A stretch of DNA of 64,000 bases from Ascidia mentula (GCA_947561715.1 OX387203.1:19220001-19284000); one strand, 5' to 3'; positions 12,501 to 21,369 are shown, counted from the first letter of the stretch. Numbers and translations: made by a program. The notes: generated by a model not told the origin, from the sequence alone.

Positions 12501-14890
12501 GTTTTTTTTAACAGGTGGAGGAACCACCAGTGCTGCTACAGATGAGCTTAAGACAACCCAAGGTAAAAGGTTTATTCTCGTCTAATATTGCTTCTCCTTG
12601 ACATTAATTTGTTGACAGTTTCAAAAAATCAATTTAGCAAAAATTGAGTAAAAACAGATAACAACATCTTAGTTTTATCGTCTGGTTCAGAAAATATGTT
12701 ATTTTTAAAATGTGTTTTGCCCATCCCCCCTCTTATTCCTGTTCTTTTACAGAACAATCAAGAGGAACTAAAAGGCGTCTTCCAATGGATTCAAAAATTC
12801 AACCAAAACTTTCAAGAAAAGGTTTGTTTCCCACATAGTTAAGGTTACCACCCTTACGCAAAGAACGTATGATGCATTGAATTCCATTTCCCAGCTTCTG
12901 AAAACCTCAATTAGCTCTGCTACATCTATGTCTCAAAGTGATTGTAAACAAGAACGAGGTCATAATAAAAAGGAATATTTATTTACTTATAAATTTTTGC
13001 AAACATTGTTCAATATCTCTAAAAATCGATACTTTGTTCTTTTTTCTCATACAGATTACTTTGTGTCTTAATTGTAACACATGTTCTTTAACAGCGAGTG
13101 AAACCACCAGCACTGCTGCAGATGAACTTAAGGCATCCAGAATATCTCAAATTGATGGTAAAGCTCAAGGACAAGGTAGAGTATTTAAATTCTACCCTAC
13201 CCTACACACACGTACATGTTATACACTGTGAAAGTAATTTGCAGCTAAAGTGTATTGCGTTCATGGCATAAACTGCAAGATAATATTAACCACATACGTA
13301 GAAATCATACAATATTTGTGTCATTGTTGTTTTGTGCAAACATAAAACTGTGATTTAATTTGTGTTAGGTGAGTGGTAAATGTGTGGCGAGGGCTCTGGA
13401 TAAACTGTGGCTGGAATAAGAAATAATCAACTATTTCTTGACCAGCTTATAACTATCATGATATACACAGTAATGTTTCATGCAATGCCATGATTGTTAG
13501 GATCGCCCCACTGTGCAGGTCCTTACTTGGCGATTACAGCTATCATATGGTGGTAGGGATCCCCCTATCACCCCTAGGTTGCCTGGCAAGTTATGCGTTT
13601 GCACACCAGTGTACATTGGCCACAATGTATATATATCCTGTGAAATATATAGTGTCGGGCCTGGTTAGCCCAGGGTCGTGAGTTTAAACCTCACCGGGAG
13701 TTTGATTTTTTACATGTCGCTTAGATTTGTCGGGAAAAGTCTGTAAATCTTATTATCATGATATACAGCACCAGAAATATTTCTTTTTCTTGGTAGTTGT
13801 GTTACATGCTTCAGTTAATCAGAGTCAGATTGATCCTGGGTTTTCCCCTTCTTGAAAATGTTAATTTAGTCAACTAGATTGTTTTCATCAAAGTCCACTA
13901 ATTCTTTTCATACAAAACGAAATGGTTCAAATGTTTGAAAATTGTTGCCAGTGATTTTTAAGCTTGTTGTATTACAAAATTTTCTTAAAAAGGAAATAAA
14001 GCAGTCAGTCCGTTCCTATGTCCTTGGAGGAATTTAACTTGAATTCGGGTTGAAAGACTCTTTACAAACAAACAATTATTTTGTAAATAAAATGTCATGG
14101 GCATAAAATGTCATTTTATTTATTTTGTAAATAAAATGTCATGGGCATAAAATGTCATGGGCACCAATTAAACCATAACAGCCACTGATAAAATGAAACT
14201 AGACAGTTAGGGGGAAGTCAAAGGTTGGTCAGGGACGACCCAACCAGACCGTACACTGATTATCGCATGTTAAGTCTAAAATATATATGAAAACAGTTAT
14301 TTGTGGTTCAGCTGTTGAAGCAAAATAACCCTTGGAAAATATAAATATGTGCAAAGTGCGCCATGTGATCAGAAATTGGGTTTCAGCTAGGGTTGTCATT
14401 GGGTCGTGGTTGCCATTCTTTGTTCGTTTTTGTCATACAGATTACTTTGTGTCTAAATTGTAACACATGTTTTTTAACAGCGAGTGAAACCACCAGCACT
14501 GCTGCAGATGAACTTAAGGCATCCAGAATATCTCAAATTGATGGTAAAGCTCAAGGACAAGGTAGAGTATTTAAATTCTACCCTAGCCTACACACATGTA
14601 CATGTTATACACTGTGAAAGTAATTTACAGTGATTCAGCACCCTTCACACTTGAGGAACAAAAGCATGGTAGTTGGTTACTTGAATAACAACCTTCCCTT
14701 TTCCTGCACAGAATACTTTGCTGTATTTATTATGTCCACTGAAGTCGTAAGAGCAAATAACAAAGTTATATGTGAAGTTACTGCCCTTAATGTACAGGAT
14801 TGTTTTCTTGTTGAACTTGTCTGTCCCATGTCAGGCATTGCCTTCCAGTCAGTTAGTTGCTCGTCGCCATGTACTGATGATGAGTACTGA
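463..14890 (+). CDS. Candidate gene built from tandemly amplified phase-1 exons (span)
   Basis: Gene-level entry; exons are listed separately. The product is unrecognised. The model is a first exon (463-511), three related exons at 3.7-5.5 kb, then a repeated A-B-C exon triplet, and a candidate last exon ending in TGA at 14,890. Every internal exon begins with the last two bases of a codon and ends with the first base of the next, so any subset can be joined in frame. A, C and D exons share a Thr/Ser/Ala-rich, acidic motif of the type E-T-[ST]-S-x-A-x-[DH]-E-[LF]. B exons are basic (GTKRRLP, KLSRK) and resemble a nuclear localisation signal. No cysteine framework, membrane segment or enzyme motif is seen, so a low-complexity linker or disordered protein is inferred. 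The gene may continue into the LRR exons at 17,028-17,972 instead of stopping at 14,890. Exon boundaries are read from splice consensus only. Confidence 0.5.
1540..1578. repeat. Perfect 15-bp inverted repeat with 9-nt loop
   Basis: The arm GAGAATCTCAGAGAC is followed after nine bases by its exact complement GTCTCTGAGATTCTC. It would form a stable hairpin in RNA or single-stranded DNA. No U-tract or known element context was found. Confidence 0.6.
1610..1740. mobile_element. Diverged fragment of a PIF/Harbinger-like element
   Basis: The stretch has the same GATCAG/TGATCC-rich pattern and the segment TATTCATAAACCCCGATTA as the ends of the element at 18,638-19,812. That element reads TATTCAGAAACCCCGATTA near its right end. 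Termini and target duplication are not recognisable here, so this is a decayed or truncated relative. Confidence 0.45.
2320..2336 (+). repeat. tRNA T-arm-like remnant of a SINE
   Basis: A five-base stem GTGAG/CTCAC encloses the seven-base loop TTGAAAC. This is a tRNA T-arm carrying one loop change from the copy at 3,091. No full cloverleaf surrounds it, so it is read as a decayed tRNA-derived SINE rather than a tRNA gene. Confidence 0.4.
2540..2606 (+). pseudogene. Degraded copy of array exon C
   Basis: The 3' two-thirds of exon C (peptide DELEASRISQIDG and both donors) is preserved. A deletion of roughly 40 bp relative to intact copies removes the polypyrimidine tract, the acceptor AG and the first codons. 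It therefore cannot be spliced in as the other copies could. Flanking sequence to about 3,510 is homologous to the second half of the 2.13-kb unit, so this is an older, diverged partial unit. Confidence 0.6.
3060..3215 (+). mobile_element. tRNA-derived SINE-like repeat
   Basis: A perfect T-arm (GTGAG, TTCAAAC, CTCAC; 3,091-3,107) containing a B-box-like core is followed by a segment, GTCGGGAAAAAGTGGCTGATC, shared with a second copy near 4,040. The A-box half is weak. Each 2.13-kb array unit carries a shortened copy of this stretch. Confidence 0.45.
3753..3830 (+). CDS. Exon D1, 78 nt, phase 1-1
   Basis: The acceptor TTTAACAG and donor TCTG|GTAATA bound a frame reading RETSTAEHEFEATRI and ending QKS. 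It is homologous to exons D2 and D3 and shares the E-T-S-T-A core with exon C. Flanking introns are also homologous to those of D3. Confidence 0.6.
3950..4110 (+). mobile_element. Diverged second SINE-like copy
   Basis: The segment with CTCGCTCCGACTTGCCAGG and AAAAAGTGGCTGATCC corresponds to the body of the SINE-like repeat at 3,060. It is followed by a CATGCCTGGAAACC tail. The tRNA-like head is not clear in this copy. Confidence 0.35.
4699..4773 (+). CDS. Exon D2, 75 nt, phase 1-1
   Basis: The acceptor TTTTAACAG and donor ATTG|GTAATT bound a frame reading SGTSIAEHEFESTRITAA and ending TKI. It is one codon shorter than D1 and D3. Frame and length symmetry are kept despite substitutions, which suggests the frame has mattered. 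Confidence 0.6.
5425..5502 (+). CDS. Exon D3, 78 nt, phase 1-1
   Basis: This is a near-identical copy of D1 (RETSTAEHEFEATII, ending QKS), with acceptor TTTAACAG and donor TCTG|GTAATA. It lies just upstream of the first 2.13-kb unit. D1 and D3 sit in an older duplication covering about 3,440-3,860 and 5,110-5,545. Confidence 0.6.
6116..6163 (+). CDS. Exon A, unit 1 (48 nt, phase 1-1)
   Basis: The acceptor TTTTTTTTAACAG and donor CAAG|GTAAAA bound the peptide GGTTSAATDELKTTQ. Its core resembles exon C (SAATDELK versus STAADELK), so A and C probably derive from one ancestral exon. Confidence 0.6.
6354..6422 (+). CDS. Exon B, unit 1 (69 nt, phase 1-1)
   Basis: A pyrimidine-rich acceptor (TTCTTTTACAG) and the donor AAAAG|GTTTGT bound a basic peptide containing SRGTKRRLPMDSK and PKLSRK. 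The TKRRLP cluster resembles a monopartite nuclear localisation signal; that role is inference. Confidence 0.6.
6696..6776 (+). CDS. Exon C, unit 1 (81 or 63 nt, phase 1-1)
   Basis: After the acceptor TTTTTTAACAG the frame reads ANETTSTAADELKASRIS. Two donors lie 18 bases apart, GATG|GTAAAG (after 6,758) and CAAG|GTAGAG (after 6,776). Both leave phase 1, so six residues (GKAQGQ) are optional. Confidence 0.6.
8250..8297 (+). CDS. Exon A, unit 2
   Basis: Same sequence and splice sites as unit 1, offset by 2,134 bp. Confidence 0.6.
8488..8556 (+). CDS. Exon B, unit 2
   Basis: Same basic peptide and splice sites as unit 1. Confidence 0.6.
8830..8910 (+). CDS. Exon C, unit 2
   Basis: Same as unit 1, with both alternative donors (after 8,892 and after 8,910). 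Confidence 0.6.
10379..10426 (+). CDS. Exon A, unit 3
   Basis: As in unit 1, except that one codon changes Thr to Ile (GGTISAATDELK). Splice sites are intact. Confidence 0.6.
10617..10685 (+). CDS. Exon B, unit 3
   Basis: Same as unit 1; donor and acceptor are intact. Confidence 0.6.
10959..11039 (+). CDS. Exon C, unit 3
   Basis: Same as unit 1, with both donors kept (after 11,021 and after 11,039). Confidence 0.6.
12515..12562 (+). CDS. Exon A, unit 4
   Basis: Identical peptide to unit 1; splice sites are intact. Confidence 0.6.
12753..12821 (+). CDS. Exon B, unit 4
   Basis: Identical peptide to unit 1; splice sites are intact. Confidence 0.6.
13095..13175 (+). CDS. Exon C, unit 4 (ASETTS variant)
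   Basis: The peptide starts ASETTSTAADELK, with Ser replacing Asn of units 1-3. The partial unit 5 shares this variant, so units 4 and 5 form a subgroup. The tract ahead of the acceptor also differs slightly (TTCTTTAACAG). Confidence 0.6.
14481..14561 (+). CDS. Exon C, partial unit 5 (ASETTS variant)
   Basis: This is the last array exon; exons A and B of this unit are missing. Upstream sequence from about 14,250 to 14,420 is unlike the other units, marking the deletion or rearrangement. Both donors are intact. Confidence 0.6.
14712..14890 (+). CDS. Candidate terminal exon of the array gene
   Basis: The acceptor CTTTTCCTGCACAG is followed by a frame that accepts phase 1. It reads EYFAVFIMSTEVVRANNK, continues through a cysteine-containing stretch (VQDCFLVELVCPMSG) and ends CTDDEY then TGA: about 59 residues. 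No family is recognised. Its phase agrees with the preceding exons, which supports membership, but one open frame of this size could arise by chance. Confidence 0.4.
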
Positions 14891-15237
14891 AGTGATGGAA
14901 ACATCAGATTTTAGTTCTCCTAAATATCAGCACCATCTTAAGCTTTCACATATATCTTTGTTCCACCGTATTTACTCGATTGTAAACCGCCCTCGACTGT
15001 AAGTCACACGTAAACGTCATTGTGTTTAGTGCAGTACAACAAATATTGTCACCAAACCTGTCGTTTAAAATTGTTACGCTGGAAACCATCTACGATCAAA
15101 CGTATCTGTACGAAGGAGGTTAAAGGTTAAATTTAATGAACGCAGAACGGAAGACCAAATATTACTGCAAAGCTAGTAGTTGTAAATAGTGGATACTAGC
15201 AGGATACCGACACAAGCCTTTCAAATATTATGGTGGT

Positions 15238-15243
15238 AATAAA
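15238..15243 (+). terminator. Possible poly(A) signal AATAAA
   Basis: This hexamer lies about 350 bp past the candidate TGA. It is weak evidence because the region is AT-rich. Confidence 0.2.
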
Positions 15244-15320
15244 TGGTTGTGAAGCAATAACATATGAATAATCACACGTGTTATACTGCGACCTTCCACT
15301 GCTTACTGTAAGTTATATGT

Positions 15321-16930
15321 ACCAGAGGGATGTTAGTCGACAAAAAAAAATCGCCAGTTAACAAAAGTTTGAACGCGCGTGACTCGGCCGCCTTACGAGG
15401 TAGCGACTTACTTTTTTCACACAAAGATAGATCACAGGCTGAACTTTCCAACAAAACAAAAATCAAAAAAAAATTTGCATTAATATTCGAATATGAATAT
15501 GATATGTTTGCTATGTCATAACCATAAGTAAACATCGATTCCCGCTGGAATCCTTAAGGGTAGATATTCTTTGGTGTCTGTACTATCTAAAAATAGTAAA
15601 CTTTTTCGCGAGAAAAAACGCGCGCCCTCTCAAATTTGAAGAATATCAACCATAACCCCCACATTTTTCAACGCTCTGCGCTCGCCGCGAAAGGTAACAA
15701 AAAAAATCGCCAGTTAACAAAAGTTTGAACGTGTGTAACTCTGCCATCTTAAAAGCCAGCGACTTACTTTTTTCACACAAAGATAGATCACAGGCTGAAC
15801 TTTCCAACAAAACAAAAATCAAAAAAAAATTTTCATTAATTTTTGAATATTAATATGATATGTTTGCTATGTCATAACCATAAGTAAACATCGATTCCCG
15901 ATGGAATCCTTAAGGGTAGATATTCTTTGGTGTCTGTACTATCTAAAAATAGTAACTTTTTCGCGAGAAAAAACGCGCGCCCTCTCAAATTTGAAGAATA
16001 TTAACCATAACCCCCACATTTTTCAACGCTCTGCGCTCGCCGCGAAAGGTAACAAAAAAAATCGCCAGTTTTTGATTTTTCTTTTGTTGGAAAGTTCAGC
16101 CTGTGATCTATCTTTGTGTGAAAAAAGTAAGTCGCTGGCTTTTAAGATGGCAGAGTTATACACGTTCAAACTTTTGTTAACTGGCGATTTTTTTTGTTAC
16201 CTTTCGCGGCGAGCGCAGAGCGTTGAAAAATGTGGGGGTTATGGTTAATATTCTTCAAATTTGAGAGGGCGCGCGTTTTTTCTCGCGAAAAAGTTTACTA
16301 TTTTTAGATAGTACAGACACCAAAGAATATCTACCCTTAAGGATTCCAGCGGGAATGGATGTTTACTTATGGTTATGACATAGCAAACATATCATATTCA
16401 TATTCAAAAATTAATGCAAATTTTTTTTTGATTTTTGTTTTGTTGGAAAGTTCAGCCTGTGATCTATCTTTGTGTGAAAAAAGTAAGTCGCTGGCTTTTA
16501 AGATGGCAGAGTTACACACGTTCAAACTTTTGTTAACTGGCGATTTTTTTTGTTACCTTTCGCGGCGAGCGTAGAGCGTTGAAAAATGTGGGGGTTATGG
16601 TTAATATTCTTCAAATTTGAGAGGGCGCGCGTCTTTTCTCGCGAAAAAGTTTACTATTTTTAGATAGTACAGACACCAAAGAATATCTACCCTTAAGGAT
16701 TCCAGCGGGAATTGATGTTGACTTATGGTTATGACATAGCAAACATATCATATTCATATTCGAATATTAATGCAAATTTTTTTTTGATTTTTGTTTTGTT
16801 GGAAAGTTCAGCCTGTGATCTATCTTTGTGTGAAAAAAGTAAGTCGCTACCTCGTAAGGCGGCCGAGTCACGCGCGTTCAAACTTTTGTTAACTGGCGAT
16901 TTTTTTTTTGTCAACTAACATCCCTCTGGT
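15321..16930. mobile_element. Fold-back (palindromic) DNA transposon with 8-bp TSD
   Basis: The whole 1,610-bp element is a near-perfect inverted repeat. Termini are ACCAGAGGGATG and CATCCCTCTGGT, flanked by identical 8-bp target duplications TTATATGT (15,313-15,320 and 16,931-16,938). Each arm is itself made of ~360-bp subunits repeated in direct order (starting near 15,340 and 15,697), which reappear inverted on the right; the axis is near 16,070. There is no transposase. The 8-bp TSD is compatible with hAT, P or Merlin mobilisation, and the termini do not decide between them. Confidence 0.85.
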
Positions 16931-17027
16931 TTATATGTGTGGAAAAAAGCACAAGTTTAAATATTTCTTACAATCAAATACTTGGCTACTATTTTGATCG
17001 CAAATCTTGGTCTTGTTTGTTTTTTAG

Positions 17028-17120
17028 TCAAACGTGGGGAAAAGTTGTTGAAGAAACTTTCCGAATTCCTCCAAGAAGAAGGTGTATTAGGACCGGTTTT
17101 AGGTGGAGAGGAACTACGAG
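17028..17120 (+). CDS. LRR gene exon (93 nt, phase 1-1)
   Basis: The acceptor TTTTTTAG and donor CGAG|GTCAGT bound a frame reading KRGEKLLKKLSEFLQEEG and ending GGEELR. It is predicted amphipathic helix, before the LRRs. Confidence 0.6.
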
Positions 17121-17972
17121 GTCAGTGTTTATTTCCAGTTTGATGCGTGATTGTAAATATAACTGTTACGTCACGCTGGATATTATGACGTAACACTCTC
17201 ATTGTCCCCATAGAATTGAAAGTGAACGAAATGTTTTTAGTTTGAGTTGAAAGTTTTGATGGAAGGATATTTTTGTCGGATCCTCCATGTTTGTTAAACT
17301 TGTTCCTGTTTCAGATTTCCTCGGGGATTTACAGGAAGTTGACGAAAAATACAGGAATAAAATCGCCCCCTCTTGTCCTGGGAAGTTGAATTTAACCACA
17401 ATCCCACTGAAGATTTCGGATGTTTTCGCTCTCGCGGATTTCCTCCCTCGGATTCGAAAACCCGGTTTGGGGCTGTTGTTGAGTGGATGCGGACTTAATT
17501 CCGAAACTTTCAACATTATTTGTGACGCGATTATGAAGATGGAATACAAGGTTTGTTTGTAAATAAATATTTGTCCGAAATACTTTCATAAAACTTTACT
17601 TTCTGTTAAAAAATAAAACATGGAGTTAATTTTAATCCGGTTTTGAGTAAAATTTTAATTTTTTTGAAGTTTGAAACCAAGATTTCCGTCAATCTTTATA
17701 TTTTAAATAGTTGGAAAAACTCGTCCTGAATTTCAACAATTTTAAAGACATCGAAGTTGGAAATATTTGTCGGATTCTCCCTAAAGTGGATGAGTTGGGT
17801 CTGAGTGGGTGCAGAATCAGTTCCGAATCTATTCGAATCCTGAGGGAGGAGATCGGAAAACTGGAATACCCGGTAAGTATTCTGTTTAATTTAAATATTT
17901 TGTTAATTTTAATGAAATTAAAAGTCTTGTGATTTTTTTCAGCCGGAAGTTTTGGGTTCGGTTTGGTTTTAA
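17028..17972 (+). CDS. NLR-type leucine-rich-repeat protein, 3' end (span)
   Basis: Four exons (17,028-17,120; 17,315-17,550; 17,711-17,872; 17,943-17,972) join in consistent phases (1, then 0, 0) and end in TAA. The predicted chain has a charged helix (KLLKKLSEFLQEEG), a linker and then repeats of ribonuclease-inhibitor type: LEKLVLNFNNF, then VDELGLSGCRISSESI and LREEIGKLEYP. Such repeats form the C-terminal sensing arm of NACHT-LRR (NLR) proteins in animals. No NACHT domain is visible in the window, so this could be a short LRR protein or the end of a longer gene. The first exon accepts phase 1 and could splice from the upstream exon array. The family call rests on the LRR pattern; NLR membership is inference. 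Confidence 0.65.
17315..17550 (+). CDS. LRR gene exon (236 nt, phase 1-0)
   Basis: It follows the acceptor TTCCTGTTTCAG and ends at AAG|GTTTGT. The second half (PGLGLLLSGCGLNSETF) has the L-x-x-SGCGL signature of an NLR-type repeat. Confidence 0.65.
17711..17872 (+). CDS. LRR gene exon (162 nt, phase 0-0)
   Basis: A 54-residue exon holding about two 27-residue repeats, LEKLVLNFNNF and VDELGLSGCRI. The size and phase fit exon-wise LRR duplication. The donor CCG|GTAAGT is strong. Confidence 0.7.
17943..17972 (+). CDS. LRR gene last exon
   Basis: After the acceptor TTTTTTTCAG the frame reads PEVLGSVWF and stops at TAA, giving a short C-terminal tail. Confidence 0.5.
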   Translation, partial: PEVLGSVWF

Positions 17973-18110
17973 TGAAATTAAAACCAAAACAACAATCGGT
18001 TCTCTCATCCGATGGGACCTCTAGTGTTCCGGACTAAATTATAACCCGGGGATCTCCCAGAATTAATTTTTGTGTTTTTATGAATTGTCGAAATGAAAGA
18101 TTTCATTGTA

Positions 18111-18116
18111 AATAAA
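18111..18116 (+). terminator. Poly(A) signal AATAAA of the LRR gene
   Basis: It lies about 140 bp past the TAA, a typical distance, on the same strand. Confidence 0.45.
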
Positions 18117-18139
18117 ATTATGATCAAATACATGAAGTG

Positions 18140-18559
18140 AAATATGTCTGGAGCAGAAAGTGAGAAGTTTTCCGACATTTTTTTGTTTTCAGAAGAAACA
18201 ATAGCAGGGATTATTTACAGAATGGTATGTTATCATGTAGGAACTCACGGATCTACTCAGATTTAAATTAAAACTTGCAAATGTCTAAAGAAACTAATTT
18301 TTTGCCCTTTTTCTGTAAATATTTTGATGGAAATGAAGGAAGTGAAACATCAACAAAATTATAACGAACGAGGAAAAATCCCAAGTAAATATGTTGGTAA
18401 CAAGTAAGTACATGTCTCACATTACTCTGTTTCACATAAATATTTACTTGCAGTTTAAAATTATCCAGTTTAGTATTTATGTCCTATCAGTTTAATTTAA
18501 AACCAACTAATGTCAATGCTTATTAACGTACAGGTTTAAACTTTCCAATCTGAAGTACA
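18140..18559. other. Intergenic sequence
   Basis: AT-rich; no gene seen. A short stretch (ACATGACTCACATTACT and relatives near 18,410 and 18,555) is repeated twice. Confidence 0.4.
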
Positions 18560-18637
18560 TGACTCACATTACTATGTTTTACATGTACCTCTTTCATTAT
18601 TATTCCGCAACACATTTTGAGTCAGTTATAACACATA

Positions 18638-19812
18638 GGGTGGTATTCACAATCTCCGGTCAAGGATCAGATCAATTGATCCAGATAAGTTTTCACAGAT
18701 CCATATTCAGAAACTCGGATCAAACTTAATCGCGGATCAGAATAACGCGTTTTGATCCGAAATGTTGATCCACCCCTTGAGGTGGATCAAACCTACTTTT
18801 GTGCATTGTTTTTGTTAAATTTGACCGTTAATATAATTGTTGCTTGTTGCGTTGACAATCAGTATTGCCATTTCTTGATTAATGGCTAAAGAAAAGCAAT
18901 TACGCGACTTGGCCAGCTGTTCTGCTGATGAGCGAACACATTTTTTCATGCCAAGTATTGAATTTTGCATGTAATGTGTAAATTTAAATAGTACAAGCAA
19001 AATTAGTTTGGAGTTGCTACTTACCATGTTTAACGTTGTACAAAAATAATAATAAACAAATTTAAATCAAACACTTATGACAGATAACTAATCACTAACA
19101 AGAGAAATTACATTGTTTGCTTGTTTTAGTTTATTCATCACAATGATTAATAGGTAAAAACAAAATTATCACAACTATTATTTTGGGAACTTGCACTTGG
19201 CCTTGAAATATTCTACTAGTTGCTCTGATGAAGGTGACCTTGAATGTAAGAATAGTTTCCAAACAACTTTGCAAATAAAAATTAGTTGGACCTGCAAAAA
19301 ACAGAAGTTTGTCGAAGTCACAATAAAAAATTCCTATTTTCTTGCAAAGAATGGTTGTTTATTGCACTATTTAAATGTCGAAACATATGCCAGTTACATA
19401 AAACTCTTAAGCATTTATAATGTAAAAGTAAATGGTTAACAAAGGACAGCAACATTTACCGACCAAAACACTCATACTTCGTACTTACTTGCTTCCCTTA
19501 TGTTTCATCTTCCAGCAAAAACTCACACCACAACCCAGCCTACGTAAAAAAACTACCTCTGTCAAAACAATTCACTCCCGAGACCAGTAACCCTACTTCC
19601 CGTTGAACTTGCGCAGTTTGTTGTCTGCATAATCACTGAACCGTTAAAAATTTGTGATATTTTTCGCTACAACGAATGTTGTATCACGAAACCCCCGATC
19701 AAAATTATGGTTAATCGGGGTTTCTGAATACCAAATTGATCAAATCCTTAAACTCGGATCGGTTGATCCAGGATCGTGGATCAATCTTCATCAGGGATTG
19801 TGAATACCACCC
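18638..19812. mobile_element. PIF/Harbinger-like non-autonomous element, TSD ATA
   Basis: The 17-bp terminal inverted repeats are GGGTGGTATTCACAATC and its complement, with GATCA-rich subterminal repeats. The 3-bp duplication ATA flanks it (18,635-18,637 and 19,813-19,815). The sister repeat copy keeps the empty site (ATA at 21,510-21,512). No transposase is seen in 1,175 bp. The 3-bp TSD and the GG-TATTCAC type termini fit PIF/Harbinger, although the canonical target is TWA. Confidence 0.8.
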
Positions 19813-19923
19813 ATAGTGTTTGTGATGTGTTCTTCATTCATCATGGCAAGTTTGCAAAATCTCGAATTAATGACCAATCAAATAAAATTATTTGTAAACT
19901 AATTACTGTATTTATTGCCACAG

Positions 19924-20186
19924 AAAGAAGTGGTCCATTGCCGATGGGTGATACTTCATACGAAAGGATTCCAATAATCACACTGCTGAAACTGCCGCAA
20001 CCAACAATGTATTTCCTATATGTGCTGCACTTGTTTACCAGTACAGTAGTTCCTAATTGTGTTTGGCCATTAAATTTCAATACAAAACACTTTGCAAGGT
20101 CTTGTAGGCCACTTAACAGCACTTTTTCATGTCATTTTCATGCTTTGGAGATAGCAATGATTTCTTACCATTATGCATGTGACTAA
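19924..20186 (+). other. Exon-like open frame in repeat copy R1
   Basis: Directly after TATTTATTGCCACAG a phase-1 frame reads ERSGPLPMGDTSYERIP, then TLLKLPQPTMYFLYVLH, and runs on to a stop at 20,186. R2 and R3 keep the same frame. No family is recognised. Confidence 0.2.
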
Positions 20187-21369
20187 TTAGCCTCGAATAT
20201 TGATTAATTGAAACTTTTGTTGTGTCATTGAGCATGTGTGCATACAAATGGGTGTTGCCATGACCGGTGCATGATGTTTCGGTGTAATTTATGTAAACCG
20301 CTTAAGGTCGGTGGCATCATTTTCTGCCTATTAGCTGTACTGCTTGTAGCCCTGCTGATGAGGCCATTTTCTGTTGTTTAGATGGTGTTGGTAAAACAGC
20401 CATAACTCTAGGATCGATGATCAACGAGGTGTGAAGCTTCACATTGTGATAGGTGAATGTCCCATGTATTGTGCAGCATGGGCCAATTGGGATTCTGGTC
20501 CATTGTCCTATTGAAAGACACATATTGGTATTTCTATGAAAATTAGTTTTGGTGCTGGGAAATGCCCACCGTGTAGATCTTTGTCACAATAGAAATTTTA
20601 TGCAAACCAGTGATGCATAGGGTTTAATTTTTCAGTTGAATGAGCGCACATGCAAGTGCTGTTGTCATGGCGAATTTCAAGGTGTTTGGGGCAGTTTTAG
20701 TGGGGTTTTGGGCTATTTCAAACAAATCGTTTAAGTGGCCGATCATTTGTGATTTTATGAAAGATCCATCCCATATCTACAAATTTTGATCAAAATTAGT
20801 CTCTAGAAAAATGGCATTTGCCCCCCTGGTTACTCAATATTTTGACAAAAAAGCAACAAAAATAGGAACTGGATTTTGCAGAAAAATGAATCGTTCAACT
20901 ACCCACTCATTTGCATTTTTTTGTAAGTTCCAACTCTTCTCTATGCGATGGCATCAAATTTAGTTGCTGAAAAAGTGTCAAAGCCCTCCCCCAGGGCTGT
21001 TTATACCCCCCTGTTGGTCATATGATCTTCCAGGAGGCCCAAAAAGTCCTTGCTCTGTACAGTCTCATCCAGGAGCAAATTTTTTTCAACTTTGTAGAAT
21101 TTTAGGTCCCTATGTAAGTCACAAGACCCATCAACAGTCATTGGGAAACAAGCGGAACAGTCGCTAGATGCATTACAGCTAAGGGCCTTGATAACAGGAT
21201 TTCTTCCATCTAACACCAATATAGGTCCTTTAAGGGAAAATTTTCAATTTTAAAAATGATAAAATAGACATTAAATTTGCACTGAAATATGTTTATTTAT
21301 TTAATTTAAACATCATAGCAGGGTTTTAAACCTGCTCCAGTCATCCGTCGCCACCTAGTGACGAAAATT

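Larger units (their letters stand above)
5547..14620 (+). repeat. Head-to-tail array of 2.13-kb units (4 full + 1 partial)
   Basis: Units start at 5,547, 7,681, 9,815, 11,945 and 14,081, giving lengths of 2,134, 2,134, 2,130 and 2,136 bp; the fifth is partial and lacks exons A and B. Each begins with a short internal duplication (TTGTAAATAAAATGTCATGG occurs twice). Units differ at only a few sites plus a poly-C tract of varying length (about 5,920; 8,055; 10,190; 12,320). This implies recent amplification or gene conversion. Each unit holds exons A, B and C and a SINE-derived T-arm. Confidence 0.92.
18560..21240. repeat. Diverged repeat family, copy R1
   Basis: It shares long blocks with R2, R3 and R4. 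These include a block from the ATTGCCACAG site at about 19,914 to about 20,540, a block at about 20,560-20,740, and GCCCTCCCCCAGGGCTGT near 20,985. Copy R1 is interrupted by the Harbinger-like element at 18,638. The family has no recognised class and may be a degraded gene or intron duplication rather than a transposon. Confidence 0.7.

Noticed and set aside
5547-14620. CRISPR-like regular repetition
   Set aside because: The repeats are 2.1 kb long, contain eukaryotic splice sites and have no short repeat-spacer pattern.
15330-16918. Open frames reading FVLLESSACDLSLCEKSKSL and similar
   Set aside because: The same peptide appears in direct and inverted copies because it lies in the palindromic transposon arms; there is no start or splice context.
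20381-20434. Walker-A-like peptide DGVGKTAITLG in repeat copy R1
   Set aside because: A GxGKT match is expected a few times by chance in six frames of 64 kb. The frame closes 11 codons after GVGKT, and R2 lacks the lysine. It could be a relic of a P-loop gene but cannot be supported.
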